From: an uncultured Neokomagataea sp.
Lineage (GTDB): Bacteria; Pseudomonadota; Alphaproteobacteria; Acetobacterales; Acetobacteraceae
Assembly: GCF_946476835.1 (NCBI RefSeq)
Contig: NZ_CAMKWA010000001.1
Coordinates: forward strand, 1 to 64,000
Direction: 5' to 3'
DNA: 64,000 nt
A program made the translations under genes and the position numbers. Position 1 is the stretch's first letter. Each line of letters begins with the position of its first letter. The notes under the pieces are model-generated. The model saw only the letters and a list, made by a program, of their open reading frames with translations, had not been told where the DNA came from and ran no database searches. This document shows, piece by piece, positions 43,678 to 52,621 of the stretch.

Positions 43678-44519
43678 GCACGTTCCCATTTCAATTCGGT
43701 ATGAACGAATTCACAACGCAGCCTTGGTCCTTTGAAGAAGACGTGCAGAATTATGCATCTTTGGGCGTTGATGCGATTGAGATTTGTGAAGCTAAGTTGG
43801 ATCCGTCTCGTGCGGTAGAGCAGTTGAAGCATGCGCGCCAATCAGGCCTTACCATTAGTGCGATACAACCAAAAATCAGGACGTTTTTTGGCAGTAAAAT
43901 GGCACCCGAACCAACGGATGTTGAGGCGCGGGTAAAGGCTTTTGAGCAGAGTTTACACCGTTTAGCACCATATGCGGAGGGTGCATCTTTTGTGATGAAT
44001 ACGGGTGCACCACATAATGGCAATATGCGGAAAACGGTTGAGGACACTGTCAATCACGTACGCCGTCTCGCTCCAATGGCCCATGATCTCGGTGTAAAGA
44101 TTGCTATTGAGCCCTTAAACCCAACATCAGTTAATATTGAGACCGCGATCTGGACGATTGATCAGGCGCTAGAGATGATAGAGGGCGTTGCGCACCCAGC
44201 TTTTGGGTTATGCTTGGATTATTGGAATATCTGGCAGCAAAATGATTGCGCCCAGTCCATTATCAAAGCAGGTGATAAAATATTCGTCTTACAGGTGTCA
44301 GACTGGCGCATGCCTTATTCTGGGATGGATCGGCTCATCCCGGGAGAGGGGGTTATTCCTCTCAAAGAACTGCTGCATGCTACGCATCAAGCGGGTTTTC
44401 GTGGGGCATGTACTGTTGAGATATTCTCGAATGATGTGCCTGACAGTGTGTATGATCATAGTTTAGTGGATGTTGTGCGTAAAAGTCGTGAAGGCTTGTT
44501 GCGTGCATGGGGGGAGTGA
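43674..44519 (+). CDS. Sugar phosphate isomerase/epimerase-like TIM barrel
   Basis: AP endonuclease family 2/xylose isomerase-like barrel of 281 aa. Metal-site positions seen: Glu146 in IAIEPLNP, Asp182 in LCLDYW, and Glu249 in CTVEIF. At the usual metal-ligand His of the D-x-x-H motif the residue is Asn185 (DYWN), so metal binding may be altered. Substrate is likely a keto sugar, hydroxypyruvate or inosose-like compound; not assignable. It overlaps the upstream hydrolase by four bases. Confidence 0.75.
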   Translation: MSTFPFQFGMNEFTTQPWSFEEDVQNYASLGVDAIEICEAKLDPSRAVEQLKHARQSGLTISAIQPKIRTFFGSKMAPEPTDVEARVKAFEQSLHRLAPYAEGASFVMNTGAPHNGNMRKTVEDTVNHVRRLAPMAHDLGVKIAIEPLNPTSVNIETAIWTIDQALEMIEGVAHPAFGLCLDYWNIWQQNDCAQSIIKAGDKIFVLQVSDWRMPYSGMDRLIPGEGVIPLKELLHATHQAGFRGACTVEIFSNDVPDSVYDHSLVDVVRKSREGLLRAWGE

Positions 44520-44537
44520 GCGCGTATGCCTGCGCGT

Positions 44538-45872
44538 TTATTGTTCAGGAGGTGATGTAGGGAAGGTGGCCCATTGATCTGCACATGGGTTTTGAGCCTT
44601 TTGCGGTTGTATAGTGGGCTCTTTTAAGGCGGGGACAACATTGCTCTCTGTGATTTTAGCATATTGCACATCCCATGCTGCGGAGCCGGAGAACATCACA
44701 TTGGCAAGTGAGGCTTCTACCGGGTTTGAATCATCAATGCCGTGTATGAGAAGAACACCATCTTCACCATAAATATTCTTAAAGGTGATATTGCGGTAAT
44801 GGGGCGTATCAAAGCCGAAGGCGTGCGGGTCATAATGCGTATCAAGCATGATGGGCCATTTATTATGGCGTAGGCAGATATGGTCATATTGAATATCATC
44901 AACCAGTCCGCCGCGTGAGCTATCACTTTTGATACGTAGTCCCGCCGTGGTGCCATCTAAGGTGAGATTCCGCACGAGAACATGGCTGACCCCGCTGAAG
45001 GTTTCACTTCCGATGGACATGCCGTGGCCAGCATAAAAATGATTATCGAGTACAGAGATATAACGGCTGGGGCCGTTTCGTCCGGCTTTAATGGCAATAT
45101 TATCATCACCTGTGCGGATGAAGCTGTGTGCAATGGTGATGTCCTCGGATGAGCCGGGGTCGATACCGTCTGTGTTGCGGGCGTCTTCGGGCGTATCAAT
45201 GCGAACATCCCAGAATGTCGCACCTGAGACATGGTCTAGTGTCACGTGGAAATTGGGTGAATTACGTAGCGTAAGATGTGCAAAGGTGATGTTCTGCGCA
45301 TCTTGCACAACGATAAGGCGTGGTACGTTTTGTTTACCCTCTTCATACTGCGCACGTCGGGCGAGGTGCCACCATGTCTCGTCGGTATCGGTCATGGGGT
45401 ATCCGCCATTGCCGTCAATAATGCCAGGGCCGAAAATACCGCCACCGGAGGTTTGACTAAAAAGAATAAAGGGGCGGCACCCATGGCCATGAGCGTCAAT
45501 CGTACCGCAGAGATTTCGGCCTTGATCGTAACGTGCAGGGTTGGTTGAAGCGGCTAAGACGGCCCCTTGGTCGAGCCATAAGAACACGCCAGATGGCATG
45601 GTTAGTGGGCCCGTCTCATAGTGGCCGGCACTAAGGCGTAAGGTGCTGCCTTCAGGGCATGAATCGAGTGCTGATTGAAGAGAGTCAGTCGAAGATGGGG
45701 TGTAGGTTGTGCAGAGAGTATGCGGAAGAACAGGCTCTGTAACCACTCTACGGTCTTGCGCGCGTGCTTGGCTTAAGGCGCAAGATAACACAAAAAAAAC
45801 AATTATATATGTCATTGGTACAATGGATTTATTTATCTTCTCATGAAGATCTTGCCGTATAATATAACGCAT
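44538..45872 (-). CDS. GH28 family glycosidase (polygalacturonase-like)
   Basis: Secreted right-handed beta-helix hydrolase acting on pectin-like galacturonan or related glycans. The GH28 active-site motifs are intact: N233-T-D235, G255-D256-D257, G282-H283-G284 and R313-I-K315. The N-terminus holds a signal peptide (PMTYIIVFFVLSCALSQARA). Start at 45872 or at the Met of that peptide (45815); neither has a good ribosome site. 444 aa. This would suit life on fruit, flowers or insect guts. The intergenic 45873-46071 is AT-rich. Confidence 0.88.
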   Translation of the reverse strand: MRYIIRQDLHEKINKSIVPMTYIIVFFVLSCALSQARAQDRRVVTEPVLPHTLCTTYTPSSTDSLQSALDSCPEGSTLRLSAGHYETGPLTMPSGVFLWLDQGAVLAASTNPARYDQGRNLCGTIDAHGHGCRPFILFSQTSGGGIFGPGIIDGNGGYPMTDTDETWWHLARRAQYEEGKQNVPRLIVVQDAQNITFAHLTLRNSPNFHVTLDHVSGATFWDVRIDTPEDARNTDGIDPGSSEDITIAHSFIRTGDDNIAIKAGRNGPSRYISVLDNHFYAGHGMSIGSETFSGVSHVLVRNLTLDGTTAGLRIKSDSSRGGLVDDIQYDHICLRHNKWPIMLDTHYDPHAFGFDTPHYRNITFKNIYGEDGVLLIHGIDDSNPVEASLANVMFSGSAAWDVQYAKITESNVVPALKEPTIQPQKAQNPCADQWATFPTSPPEQ

Positions 45873-46071
45873 CCGGAATATATCCTATAGGATGGGTGTT
45901 ATAGATTATTTCATTAATAGAGTGTAATTTATGATGTTTGTTTTTATACTTTATTGAAAACCATATTGCACAGTTAAAATTACTTAATATGAAATGCGAT
46001 GATAATGTAAAAAATATAGAGTTTATGACACTCACGGTTTAAAAAGCGCGGGAAGATCAGTGGGTTGAGGT

Positions 46072-46956
46072 ATGATGCAGGCAGGATGTCAGATTGAACT
46101 TGTGGCGGCCTTGTTGCGTGTGCAGGACGGCAGGCCCGAGGTTTTAACAGTCTGCCCAGATGCCTCTTTGCCTTCTGGCCCTCTCGAGCCAACGCATAGG
46201 ACGTTACAAGCCGGAATGCGGAGCTGGGTTGAACGACAAACGGGCGTAAAGCTGGGACATATTGAACAGCTTTATACGTTTGGAGATGAAGTGACCGCAG
46301 ATCAAATGCGTTTGCTGCGCGTGTCCTATATGGCTTTGACACGTGAGACGCGGGCGCATGCCGGTTGGGGGGGGTGGTACCGGTACTTCCCGTGGGAGGA
46401 CCGTCGCTCTGTTTCAGCGGAAAGTTTGTTACGTCAGATTGTGCAGCGTTTGAAAGGCTGGGCAGGGGACTGCCTATCACGCAGAGAACGAGTGGCGCGG
46501 CATTTTGGTCTTAATGGTTATGAATGGGATGGAGAGCGCGCACTCGACCGGTATGAAATGATGTGGGAAGCGGGTTTGTTGCCCGAAGCACCTCATGCTT
46601 GTGAGCCTTTTCTGGCAGGGGAAGGCATGCAGGGCGATCATCGCCGTATTCTTGCGACAGCAATCGGACGTTTGCGGGCTAAATGTCGCTATACCCCAGC
46701 TTTGTTCCGCCTTGTTCCAGAAGAGTTCACGCTTCGTTTTCTTCAAGAAACGCTAGAAGCCGTTTCAGGGCAGTTGTTGCACAAGCAAAACTTCCGACGT
46801 TTAATTCAAAACCAGAATTTGGTCATCGAGACAGAAAAGTATGTTGCTGCCGGTGCGGGGCGTCCTGCACGTTTGTATAGGTTGGCGAATATCGAGCATG
46901 CATCATGCTCATTAATGGGGGCCAATTTGCCTCTTTCTGCATTGGACGTGGCATAA
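46072..46956 (+). CDS. NAD biosynthesis transcriptional regulator (NrtR/NadQ type)
   Basis: 294 aa. The N-terminal half has the Nudix-like fold with a degenerate box: AGMRSWVERQTGV stands where REUxEExG should be, so the catalytic glutamates are mostly missing. The C-terminal half is a winged-helix part with RRILATAIGRLRAKCRYTPALFRLVPEEFTLRFLQETLEA, the pattern of COG4111/NrtR regulators. These bind ADP-ribose or related nucleotides and repress NAD synthesis genes. It lies just upstream of nadABC in the same direction, with a palindrome in between. The start could be ATG 46072 or 46075, with GAGG close by. Confidence 0.85.
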   Translation: MMQAGCQIELVAALLRVQDGRPEVLTVCPDASLPSGPLEPTHRTLQAGMRSWVERQTGVKLGHIEQLYTFGDEVTADQMRLLRVSYMALTRETRAHAGWGGWYRYFPWEDRRSVSAESLLRQIVQRLKGWAGDCLSRRERVARHFGLNGYEWDGERALDRYEMMWEAGLLPEAPHACEPFLAGEGMQGDHRRILATAIGRLRAKCRYTPALFRLVPEEFTLRFLQETLEAVSGQLLHKQNFRRLIQNQNLVIETEKYVAAGAGRPARLYRLANIEHASCSLMGANLPLSALDVA

Positions 46957-47133
46957 ACTGCGGATGCTGTCCGTTGAGCGATAGAGCATCTTTACTCTTG
47001 TTTGGTCAGCAGTCTGGCACTCATTTTGTGGTCATAATAGGCCGATTGGAGAGGGTAAATCACTTCTTCTAACCCTATCACATCATGGTGTGGCGTGCCT
47101 TTGGGGCTTTTGTTTTTGGGTAGAGATGTTTAT

Positions 47134-47150
47134 ATGCTCATTCTGAACAT
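47134..47150. promoter_or_regulatory. Palindromic operator candidate upstream of nadA
   Basis: ATGCTCA, spacer TTC, TGAACAT: a 7-3-7 inverted repeat with one mismatch, 20 bases before the nadA ATG. Its position between an NAD regulator gene and nadABC makes it the likely repressor site. A TATATG element overlaps its left edge and could be the -10. The assignment is inference. Confidence 0.55.
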
Positions 47151-47170
47151 AATAAGGACGGGAGCCCGTC

Positions 47171-48154
47171 ATGTCCGTATCCTCTACGCTTCAGAGCCGA
47201 GATTCTCTTTACGCCCCTGTGTCCCGTGTGATGGATCGGGCAGATTGGGAAGAGCAGTTTGCGGATGATATTGAAGCGATTTTGCGCCTAAAGCGTGAGA
47301 AGAATGCCGTGATTCTGGCGCATAACTATCAAACGCCAGAAATTTTCCATTGTGTGTCGGATATTAAGGGAGACAGCCTCGCGCTGGCCCGTGAAGCACA
47401 AAATGTGGATGCGGATATTATCGTGATGGCGGGTGTGCATTTCATGGCGGAAACAGCCAAGATGCTGAATCCAGAGAAGCTTGTTCTAATCCCAGATGAA
47501 CGTGCAGGCTGCTCATTGGCTGAAAGCATCACGGCTGAAAACGTGCGTGCCATGCGCCGGGAATATCCCGGTGTGCCTGTCGTGACCTATGTCAACAGCA
47601 CAGCAGAAGTGAAAGCGGAAAGTGATGTCTGCTGCACTTCAGGTAATGCTAAAAAAATCGTTGAGAGCTTAGGCACTGACCGGGTGATCATGATCCCCGA
47701 TCAGTATTTGGCACGCAATATTGAGGCAGAAACGGGCATAAAAATGCTCACATGGCCGGGTTCATGTGAGGTGCATGAGCGCTTTACACCGCAAGAAATT
47801 CGTCAGTATCGGCGTATGCATCCCGGCGTAGTTGTGATTGCGCATCCTGAATGCCCGCCAGAAGTTGTGGCTGAGGCTGATTTCTCCGGTTCTACAGCGC
47901 GTATGATTGATTTTGTCGCTGAAAAGCGCCCAGAAAAGGCACTGTTGGTGACGGAGTGCTCTATGAGCGATAATCTGACCACACTTTCCCCAGACACAGA
48001 ATTCGTGCGGCCCTGCAATCTGTGCCCGCATATGAAGCGTATTACGTTGAAGAATATTCGTACCACGCTGGAAAATCTGGAAACGCCGGTTACGATTCCA
48101 GAGGAGTTGATTGCTCCCGCCCGGCGCGCTGTTGAGCGGATGTTGGCTATCTAA
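47171..48154 (+). CDS. nadA: Quinolinate synthase
   Basis: [4Fe-4S] enzyme that condenses iminoaspartate with dihydroxyacetone phosphate to quinolinate. The cluster cysteines are in AGCSLAES, CCTSGNA and PCNLCPHMKR. VILAHNYQTPEIFH and GVHFMAETAKMLNPEK are family blocks. 327 aa. AAGGACGGGAG precedes the ATG. First gene of nadABC. Confidence 0.97.
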   Translation: MSVSSTLQSRDSLYAPVSRVMDRADWEEQFADDIEAILRLKREKNAVILAHNYQTPEIFHCVSDIKGDSLALAREAQNVDADIIVMAGVHFMAETAKMLNPEKLVLIPDERAGCSLAESITAENVRAMRREYPGVPVVTYVNSTAEVKAESDVCCTSGNAKKIVESLGTDRVIMIPDQYLARNIEAETGIKMLTWPGSCEVHERFTPQEIRQYRRMHPGVVVIAHPECPPEVVAEADFSGSTARMIDFVAEKRPEKALLVTECSMSDNLTTLSPDTEFVRPCNLCPHMKRITLKNIRTTLENLETPVTIPEELIAPARRAVERMLAI

Positions 48155-48162
48155 GAGGTGCA

Positions 48163-49641
48163 ATGATGCACACGCTTTCTGCTTTTGCTGGTCATGTGGT
48201 GATTGTTGGGGCAGGTCTTGCGGGGCTTGTCGCTGCGCTGAAGCTTGAGCGTCCCTGTGTCGTCCTTTCGCCAACCCTTTTAGGGGAAGGCGCCGCCTCT
48301 ATGTTGGCTCAGGGTGGGATCGCGAGTGCCGTTGGCCCGGATGATAGCCCCGCCCTTCATGCACATGATACGCTCGCTGCAGGGGCTGGATTATGTGATG
48401 CGGAGGTTGTGCAACGTATAACGGCTGCAGGCCCAGCGGCCATTGCGCAACTGCGTGATTGGGGTGTGCCCTTCGCGGGAACCCCAGAACATCCAGATTT
48501 GCATTTAGAAGCAGCACATACACGCCCTCGTATTCTGCATTTGAATGGTGATCGGAGTGGGGCAGGCATTATGCGCCCTCTGATAGCACGGGTGAAAAAC
48601 CATGGTCAGATCACCCTTTTAGAGCAGGTTGCTCTCTCGGGGTTTTGTACGAAAAATGGTCAGTTAAGCGGTGTCCGTACAACGGCTGGATATATTCCAA
48701 CGACACAATGTTTGATTGCATCAGGTGGGGTCGGGGGGCTTTTTGCGGGGGCGACATGCCCAGCAGAAGCGCAAGGGCTGCCATTAGCACAGGCCGCGCG
48801 TATTGGGGCTGCTGTCATGGATATGGAGTTCACACAATTCCACCCCACAGGTTTAGCTGTGCCTCTACCAGATGGGCGTAGGGCATTGGTCAGTGAGGCT
48901 GTGCGCGGGGCAGGTGCACGCTTGGTCGATGAACGTGGAGAACGTTTTACCGAAGAACTCCAGCCACGAGATATTGTCGCGCGGGCAATTGCTGCACATC
49001 GTGCAGCGGGGCATCAGGTATTTTTAGATGCACGCTCTTTGCCGCATGGCCCGTTCTCTACGCAGTTTCCCGGTATTGCTGCTGCGTGTCATGCGGCGGG
49101 CATAGACCCAGACCAGCAGCCCATTCCCGTACAACCGGCCATGCACTATCACATGGGAGGATTATCGGTTGATGCTGCGGGACGAACAACGGTTCCCGGC
49201 CTATGGGCATGTGGTGAAGCGGCTTGTACAGGGCTTCATGGGGCAAACCGCTTGGCCAGTAATTCTCTCTTAGAGGCAGTATTGACCGGACAATGGGCTG
49301 CTCAGGACATTAACCAGCACGAGCCCTCCCGCGCTTTGTCTTATGATGACATGATAGAGCCTTATCAAGAGGCGGCACCTTCTGACCTCTCAGAGCATTT
49401 AGTGCGTCATGCTGGAATATTGCGGGATGAAGCGGGGTTAAAGACGCTTTTGCAGCAGGTAACCCCCTCTGCGCAGAAGAATGATGCGGCATTGGTAACG
49501 GCCTTTCTCGCGGCAGGTGCCTTATTACGTCAGGAAAGCCGAGGCGCGCATTACCGTACTGATTACCCCGAGCAAAAAACGCCAGAACGGCGTGTGATGA
49601 CCTATGCAGATTTAGAGCCTTTTGGAGTTGGCCTGTCATGA
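48163..49641 (+). CDS. nadB: L-aspartate oxidase
   Basis: FAD enzyme that oxidises L-aspartate to iminoaspartate for NadA. The N-terminal dinucleotide motif is VIVGAGLAGLVAAL. GGIASAVGPDDSPALHAHDTLAAGAGLCD, MEFTQFHPTG and GLHGANRLASNSLLEAV are typical. 492 aa, a little shorter than E. coli NadB, with a reduced C-terminal helical region. AGAGG precedes paired ATGs at 48163/48166. It begins eight bases after nadA and overlaps nadC by four bases. Confidence 0.96.
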   Translation: MMHTLSAFAGHVVIVGAGLAGLVAALKLERPCVVLSPTLLGEGAASMLAQGGIASAVGPDDSPALHAHDTLAAGAGLCDAEVVQRITAAGPAAIAQLRDWGVPFAGTPEHPDLHLEAAHTRPRILHLNGDRSGAGIMRPLIARVKNHGQITLLEQVALSGFCTKNGQLSGVRTTAGYIPTTQCLIASGGVGGLFAGATCPAEAQGLPLAQAARIGAAVMDMEFTQFHPTGLAVPLPDGRRALVSEAVRGAGARLVDERGERFTEELQPRDIVARAIAAHRAAGHQVFLDARSLPHGPFSTQFPGIAAACHAAGIDPDQQPIPVQPAMHYHMGGLSVDAAGRTTVPGLWACGEAACTGLHGANRLASNSLLEAVLTGQWAAQDINQHEPSRALSYDDMIEPYQEAAPSDLSEHLVRHAGILRDEAGLKTLLQQVTPSAQKNDAALVTAFLAAGALLRQESRGAHYRTDYPEQKTPERRVMTYADLEPFGVGLS

Positions 49642-50501
49642 GCATGACTGCTTTTTTACCAGACTTGATGTGGCAGCCTGTTATCGAACTGGCATTGCGT
49701 GAAGATTTGGGCTCTGGGGGGGACATCACCTCTCAGGTTCTGGGCTTGCAGGCGCAAAAACTGACGGCTGTTTTTCGTGCGCGTCAACCTGGTGTTATTG
49801 CCGGGTTAGCGGGGGCACGTTTGGCCTTTACGTTGTTACAGCAGGATGCTGGCTTTGAGGCGCATGTCACTGATGGCGCATTCGTCCAACCAGGAGAAGT
49901 AATCGCGACGGTGACTGCTCATGCGTCGACGGTTCTTGCAGGTGAACGTACAGCCTTGAACCTTATGTCTCATTTGAGCGGCGTTGCGACAGCTACAAGG
50001 GACATTGTGGATCGTGTGGCTGGAACTGGTGTGCGGGTGTGCTGCACACGGAAAACGACGCCGGGCCTACGGGCAGTTGAGAAATACGCTGTGAAAGCCG
50101 GTGGTGGGTCAGGCCATCGTCAGCGTTTAGATGATGCTATTTTGATTAAAGATAATCATCTGGCGATCTGCGGGGGTGTTCGTGCAGCGCTCACGGCGGC
50201 ACGAGCCAGAGCGGGCCATTTGCTCAAAATTGAACTGGAAGTGGATACGCTGGAGCAGTTGGAAGAGGCATTATCGGTCGGCGGTGCCGATGTATTCTTG
50301 CTTGATAATATGGCTCCAGAAGAGCTGCGACGTGCCGTGGCCCTCGTGAACCGACGCGCCATGACAGAAGCATCAGGCGGTATTACACCGCAAACAGCAC
50401 GGAGCATTGCTGAAACCGGCGTTGATGCGATTTCGATGGGGTGGTTAACGCATACTGTGACCGCTTTGGACATCGGCCTGGATAGTGCCGTTGTGGCATG
50501 A
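49638..50501 (+). CDS. nadC: Nicotinate-nucleotide pyrophosphorylase (carboxylating)
   Basis: Quinolinate phosphoribosyltransferase: quinolinate + PRPP to nicotinate mononucleotide, CO2 and PPi. Family blocks: ALREDLGSGGDITSQ, ERTALNLMSHLSGVAT, CTRKTTPGLRAVEKYAVKAGGG and ILIKDNHL. 287 aa. ATGA overlap with nadB. Followed by a terminator-like hairpin shared with the convergent small gene. Confidence 0.97.
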   Translation: MSMTAFLPDLMWQPVIELALREDLGSGGDITSQVLGLQAQKLTAVFRARQPGVIAGLAGARLAFTLLQQDAGFEAHVTDGAFVQPGEVIATVTAHASTVLAGERTALNLMSHLSGVATATRDIVDRVAGTGVRVCCTRKTTPGLRAVEKYAVKAGGGSGHRQRLDDAILIKDNHLAICGGVRAALTAARARAGHLLKIELEVDTLEQLEEALSVGGADVFLLDNMAPEELRRAVALVNRRAMTEASGGITPQTARSIAETGVDAISMGWLTHTVTALDIGLDSAVVA

Positions 50502-50526
50502 AAAAGGGCGCCTTAAAGGCGCCCTT
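50501..50526. terminator. Terminator between nadC and the small minus-strand gene
   Basis: GGGCGCC, five-base loop, GGCGCCC. It is followed by TTTTT when read on the minus strand and by TT on the + strand, so it is best for the minus-strand gene and probably bidirectional. Confidence 0.75.
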
Positions 50527-50531
50527 GTCAT

Positions 50532-50768
50532 CTAGCAGTTACAGCCGTTGGTCTGGCCTTGTGCCTGCCGGATCACGTGATGATCAATCCACTCAGCAAC
50601 AAGACGGCGCGCCTCGGTGACTGAGGATTCGGGATGGTGGATACGGTACAACGTTGTGCAAGCCGCAAAAGCCTGCATGTCAGGTTGCCCAACGCCACGT
50701 AGTTCTTGATAAGCGGTCACTACGGCACGCTCACATTTGCGGCCGATCCGGCGGGTCTCGAAGCTCAC
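50532..50768 (-). CDS. Small conserved-looking protein of unknown function
   Basis: 78 aa, not recognised. Basic and helical in pattern (MSFETRRIGRKCERAVVTAYQEL..., SSVTEARRLVAEWIDHHVIRQA), with an odd C-terminus NGCNC carrying two cysteines. GTG start with AGGAG six bases upstream and its own terminator argue that it is a real gene. No signal peptide or membrane segment. It is divergent from pyrE; 50769-50965 is non-coding and should contain both promoters. Confidence 0.65.
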   Translation of the reverse strand: MSFETRRIGRKCERAVVTAYQELRGVGQPDMQAFAACTTLYRIHHPESSVTEARRLVAEWIDHHVIRQAQGQTNGCNC

Positions 50769-50965
50769 GGCTGCTCCTGCAAAACTTTAGAAGAGTTCGG
50801 ACCTCTTCCTCTATGGCTACCGCTCGCTGCATGCAAGGGCTATGTCGTATCTAAATGTGTTGTTATCGCCTGAGGTGACAAAATTACCCTACCCTTTGAG
50901 GGGGGAGATCATTAAACCAGCAGGCATAGATCTAAGCACGGCCAAGGAAAGCGGGAGAGTATAAA

Positions 50966-51721
50966 ATGACCCAGTTAGCAGAAAGCGCCATCGCAGGACG
51001 TACAGCGTGGGACCGTGATGCGGCCCTGACCACAGCGAAGATTCTCCTTGAGATCAAAGCCGTTAATTTTCGTCCAGAAGACCCATACACCCTGACGTCT
51101 GGCTGGAAATCACCAGTTTATATTGACTGTCGTAAGATCATCTTCTTCCCACGTGCCCGTGCGAAGATCATGGACCTCGCAGTTGAAAAAATTGGCCGCC
51201 ATATTGGCTTTGAAAGCCTTGATGCCGTGGTTGGTGGTGAAACAGCCGGCATTCCATTCGCCGCATGGATTGCAGACCGTCTGATGACGCCCATGGCATA
51301 TGTGCGTAAAAAGCCAAAAGGTTTTGGCCGCAATGCGCAGATCGAAGGTGATGTGCCAGAAAATATGCGCACCCTGCTGGTGGAAGACCTGACAACGGAC
51401 GGCGCATCAAAGGTGCGTTTTGCCAACGCTCTGCGTGAAGCTGGTGCGATTGTCGACCATACATTCGTGGTCTTCTTCTACGGCGTCTTCCCCGGCGCGC
51501 ATAAGACACTGGCCGATATGGATATTTCCCTGCACGCTCTGTGCACATGGTGGGATGTTCTGGAAGCCTGTGCTGACGGTAATTACTTCTCAGAAAAAGA
51601 CAGTGCAGAAGTACGCCGTTTCCTTGAAGACCCATGTGCATGGTCTGCTCGTCATGGTGGCGTCAGCAGTGCAGAAGAAGCTGCGGCCCTGAAGGCTGCC
51701 GCTGCTAAAGCAGAAGGCTAA
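50966..51721 (+). CDS. pyrE: Orotate phosphoribosyltransferase
   Basis: Converts orotate and PRPP to orotidine 5'-phosphate in pyrimidine synthesis. PRPP-binding motif LLVEDLTTDGASK, plus YTLTSGWKSPVYIDCRKIIFFP and VVGGETAGIPFAAWIADRL of the family. The 251-aa protein has an Ala-rich C-terminal extension (AEEAAALKAAAAKAEG). GGGAGAG lies upstream of the ATG. murI follows after five bases. Confidence 0.96.
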   Translation: MTQLAESAIAGRTAWDRDAALTTAKILLEIKAVNFRPEDPYTLTSGWKSPVYIDCRKIIFFPRARAKIMDLAVEKIGRHIGFESLDAVVGGETAGIPFAAWIADRLMTPMAYVRKKPKGFGRNAQIEGDVPENMRTLLVEDLTTDGASKVRFANALREAGAIVDHTFVVFFYGVFPGAHKTLADMDISLHALCTWWDVLEACADGNYFSEKDSAEVRRFLEDPCAWSARHGGVSSAEEAAALKAAAAKAEG

Positions 51722-51726
51722 TTCGG

Positions 51727-52560
51727 ATGAGCCTGAACCACCAACGTTGCCTTGTCTTCGATTCGGGGATTGGGGGAATGGGTGTCGTTCAGGCCCTTCA
51801 GAGCCTGAAGCCAGAATTGGTGATTGATTATCTGGCAGATACAGCGCTCTACCCCTACGGGGAGCAGCCAGATGATCTTTTGATTGAGCGTATCGTTCGT
51901 CTAATCACAGCAGCATATCAGCAAATCAATCCAGATCTCGTCGTGATTGCGTGTAATACCGCAAGCACTATCGCATTACCGGCACTGCGGGCGGCTCTGC
52001 CTGTCCCTATCATTGGGTGTGTGCCACCCATTCGCTGGGCAGGGCGCGTGTCTAAAACGCGTACGATTGGTTTGTTTTCGACTTCAGCAACTGCGCGTCG
52101 ACCATATGTGCAACAATTACATGCAGATTTTGCTGCGGATTGTCAGCTTATTGTGCATGGCGCTCGTCAGTTGGCAGATCTGGCAGAACAAGCGTTTTTA
52201 GGAGAACCTCTGAATGCTGCTGCACTGCATGCAGAGGTTAAAGCGCTTTTGCACCAGCCTGGTGGAGAGCATATCGATACGATCGGTTTGGGATGCACTC
52301 ACTATACGTTTTTGCTGCCTGAATTAGTATCATATGCACCGCAGTCCATCACATGGCTTGACCCCGCTCCATCCGTCGCGCGTCATGCTGTGACGATTTT
52401 AGAGGGGGTGCCGGCGCAGCAACGCATTGAGAGTCCGGCTGTATTATATTTGACCTCTCCCCCTCAAGGGAGAGAGGACTTTTATCATGCGATCAAACGG
52501 TTTCATTTTGAAAGATGGGATGTGTTTGAAAGTCATTGTTTCAATGAGGCAGCGCTTTAA
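51727..52560 (+). CDS. murI: Glutamate racemase
   Basis: Cofactor-independent racemase that supplies D-glutamate for peptidoglycan. Catalytic cysteines are in IACNTAS and LGCTHYTFL; the N-terminal FDSGIGGMGV and DTALYPYGEQ motifs are standard. 277 aa. Five bases after pyrE, so likely cotranscribed. A long hairpin follows. Confidence 0.95.
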   Translation: MSLNHQRCLVFDSGIGGMGVVQALQSLKPELVIDYLADTALYPYGEQPDDLLIERIVRLITAAYQQINPDLVVIACNTASTIALPALRAALPVPIIGCVPPIRWAGRVSKTRTIGLFSTSATARRPYVQQLHADFAADCQLIVHGARQLADLAEQAFLGEPLNAAALHAEVKALLHQPGGEHIDTIGLGCTHYTFLLPELVSYAPQSITWLDPAPSVARHAVTILEGVPAQQRIESPAVLYLTSPPQGREDFYHAIKRFHFERWDVFESHCFNEAAL

Positions 52561-52571
52561 CCATAAAGCGC

Positions 52572-52618
52572 CCCTACCTGCTCAGTCTCGATCAATGGGG
52601 CGGAGCAGGTAGGGTTTC
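52572..52618. terminator. Terminator between murI and the tail-fibre-like gene
   Basis: CCCTACCTGCTC (52572-52583) pairs perfectly with GAGCAGGTAGGG (52603-52614), followed by TTTCT. It lies between convergent genes. Confidence 0.75.
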
Positions 52619-52621
52619 TGA

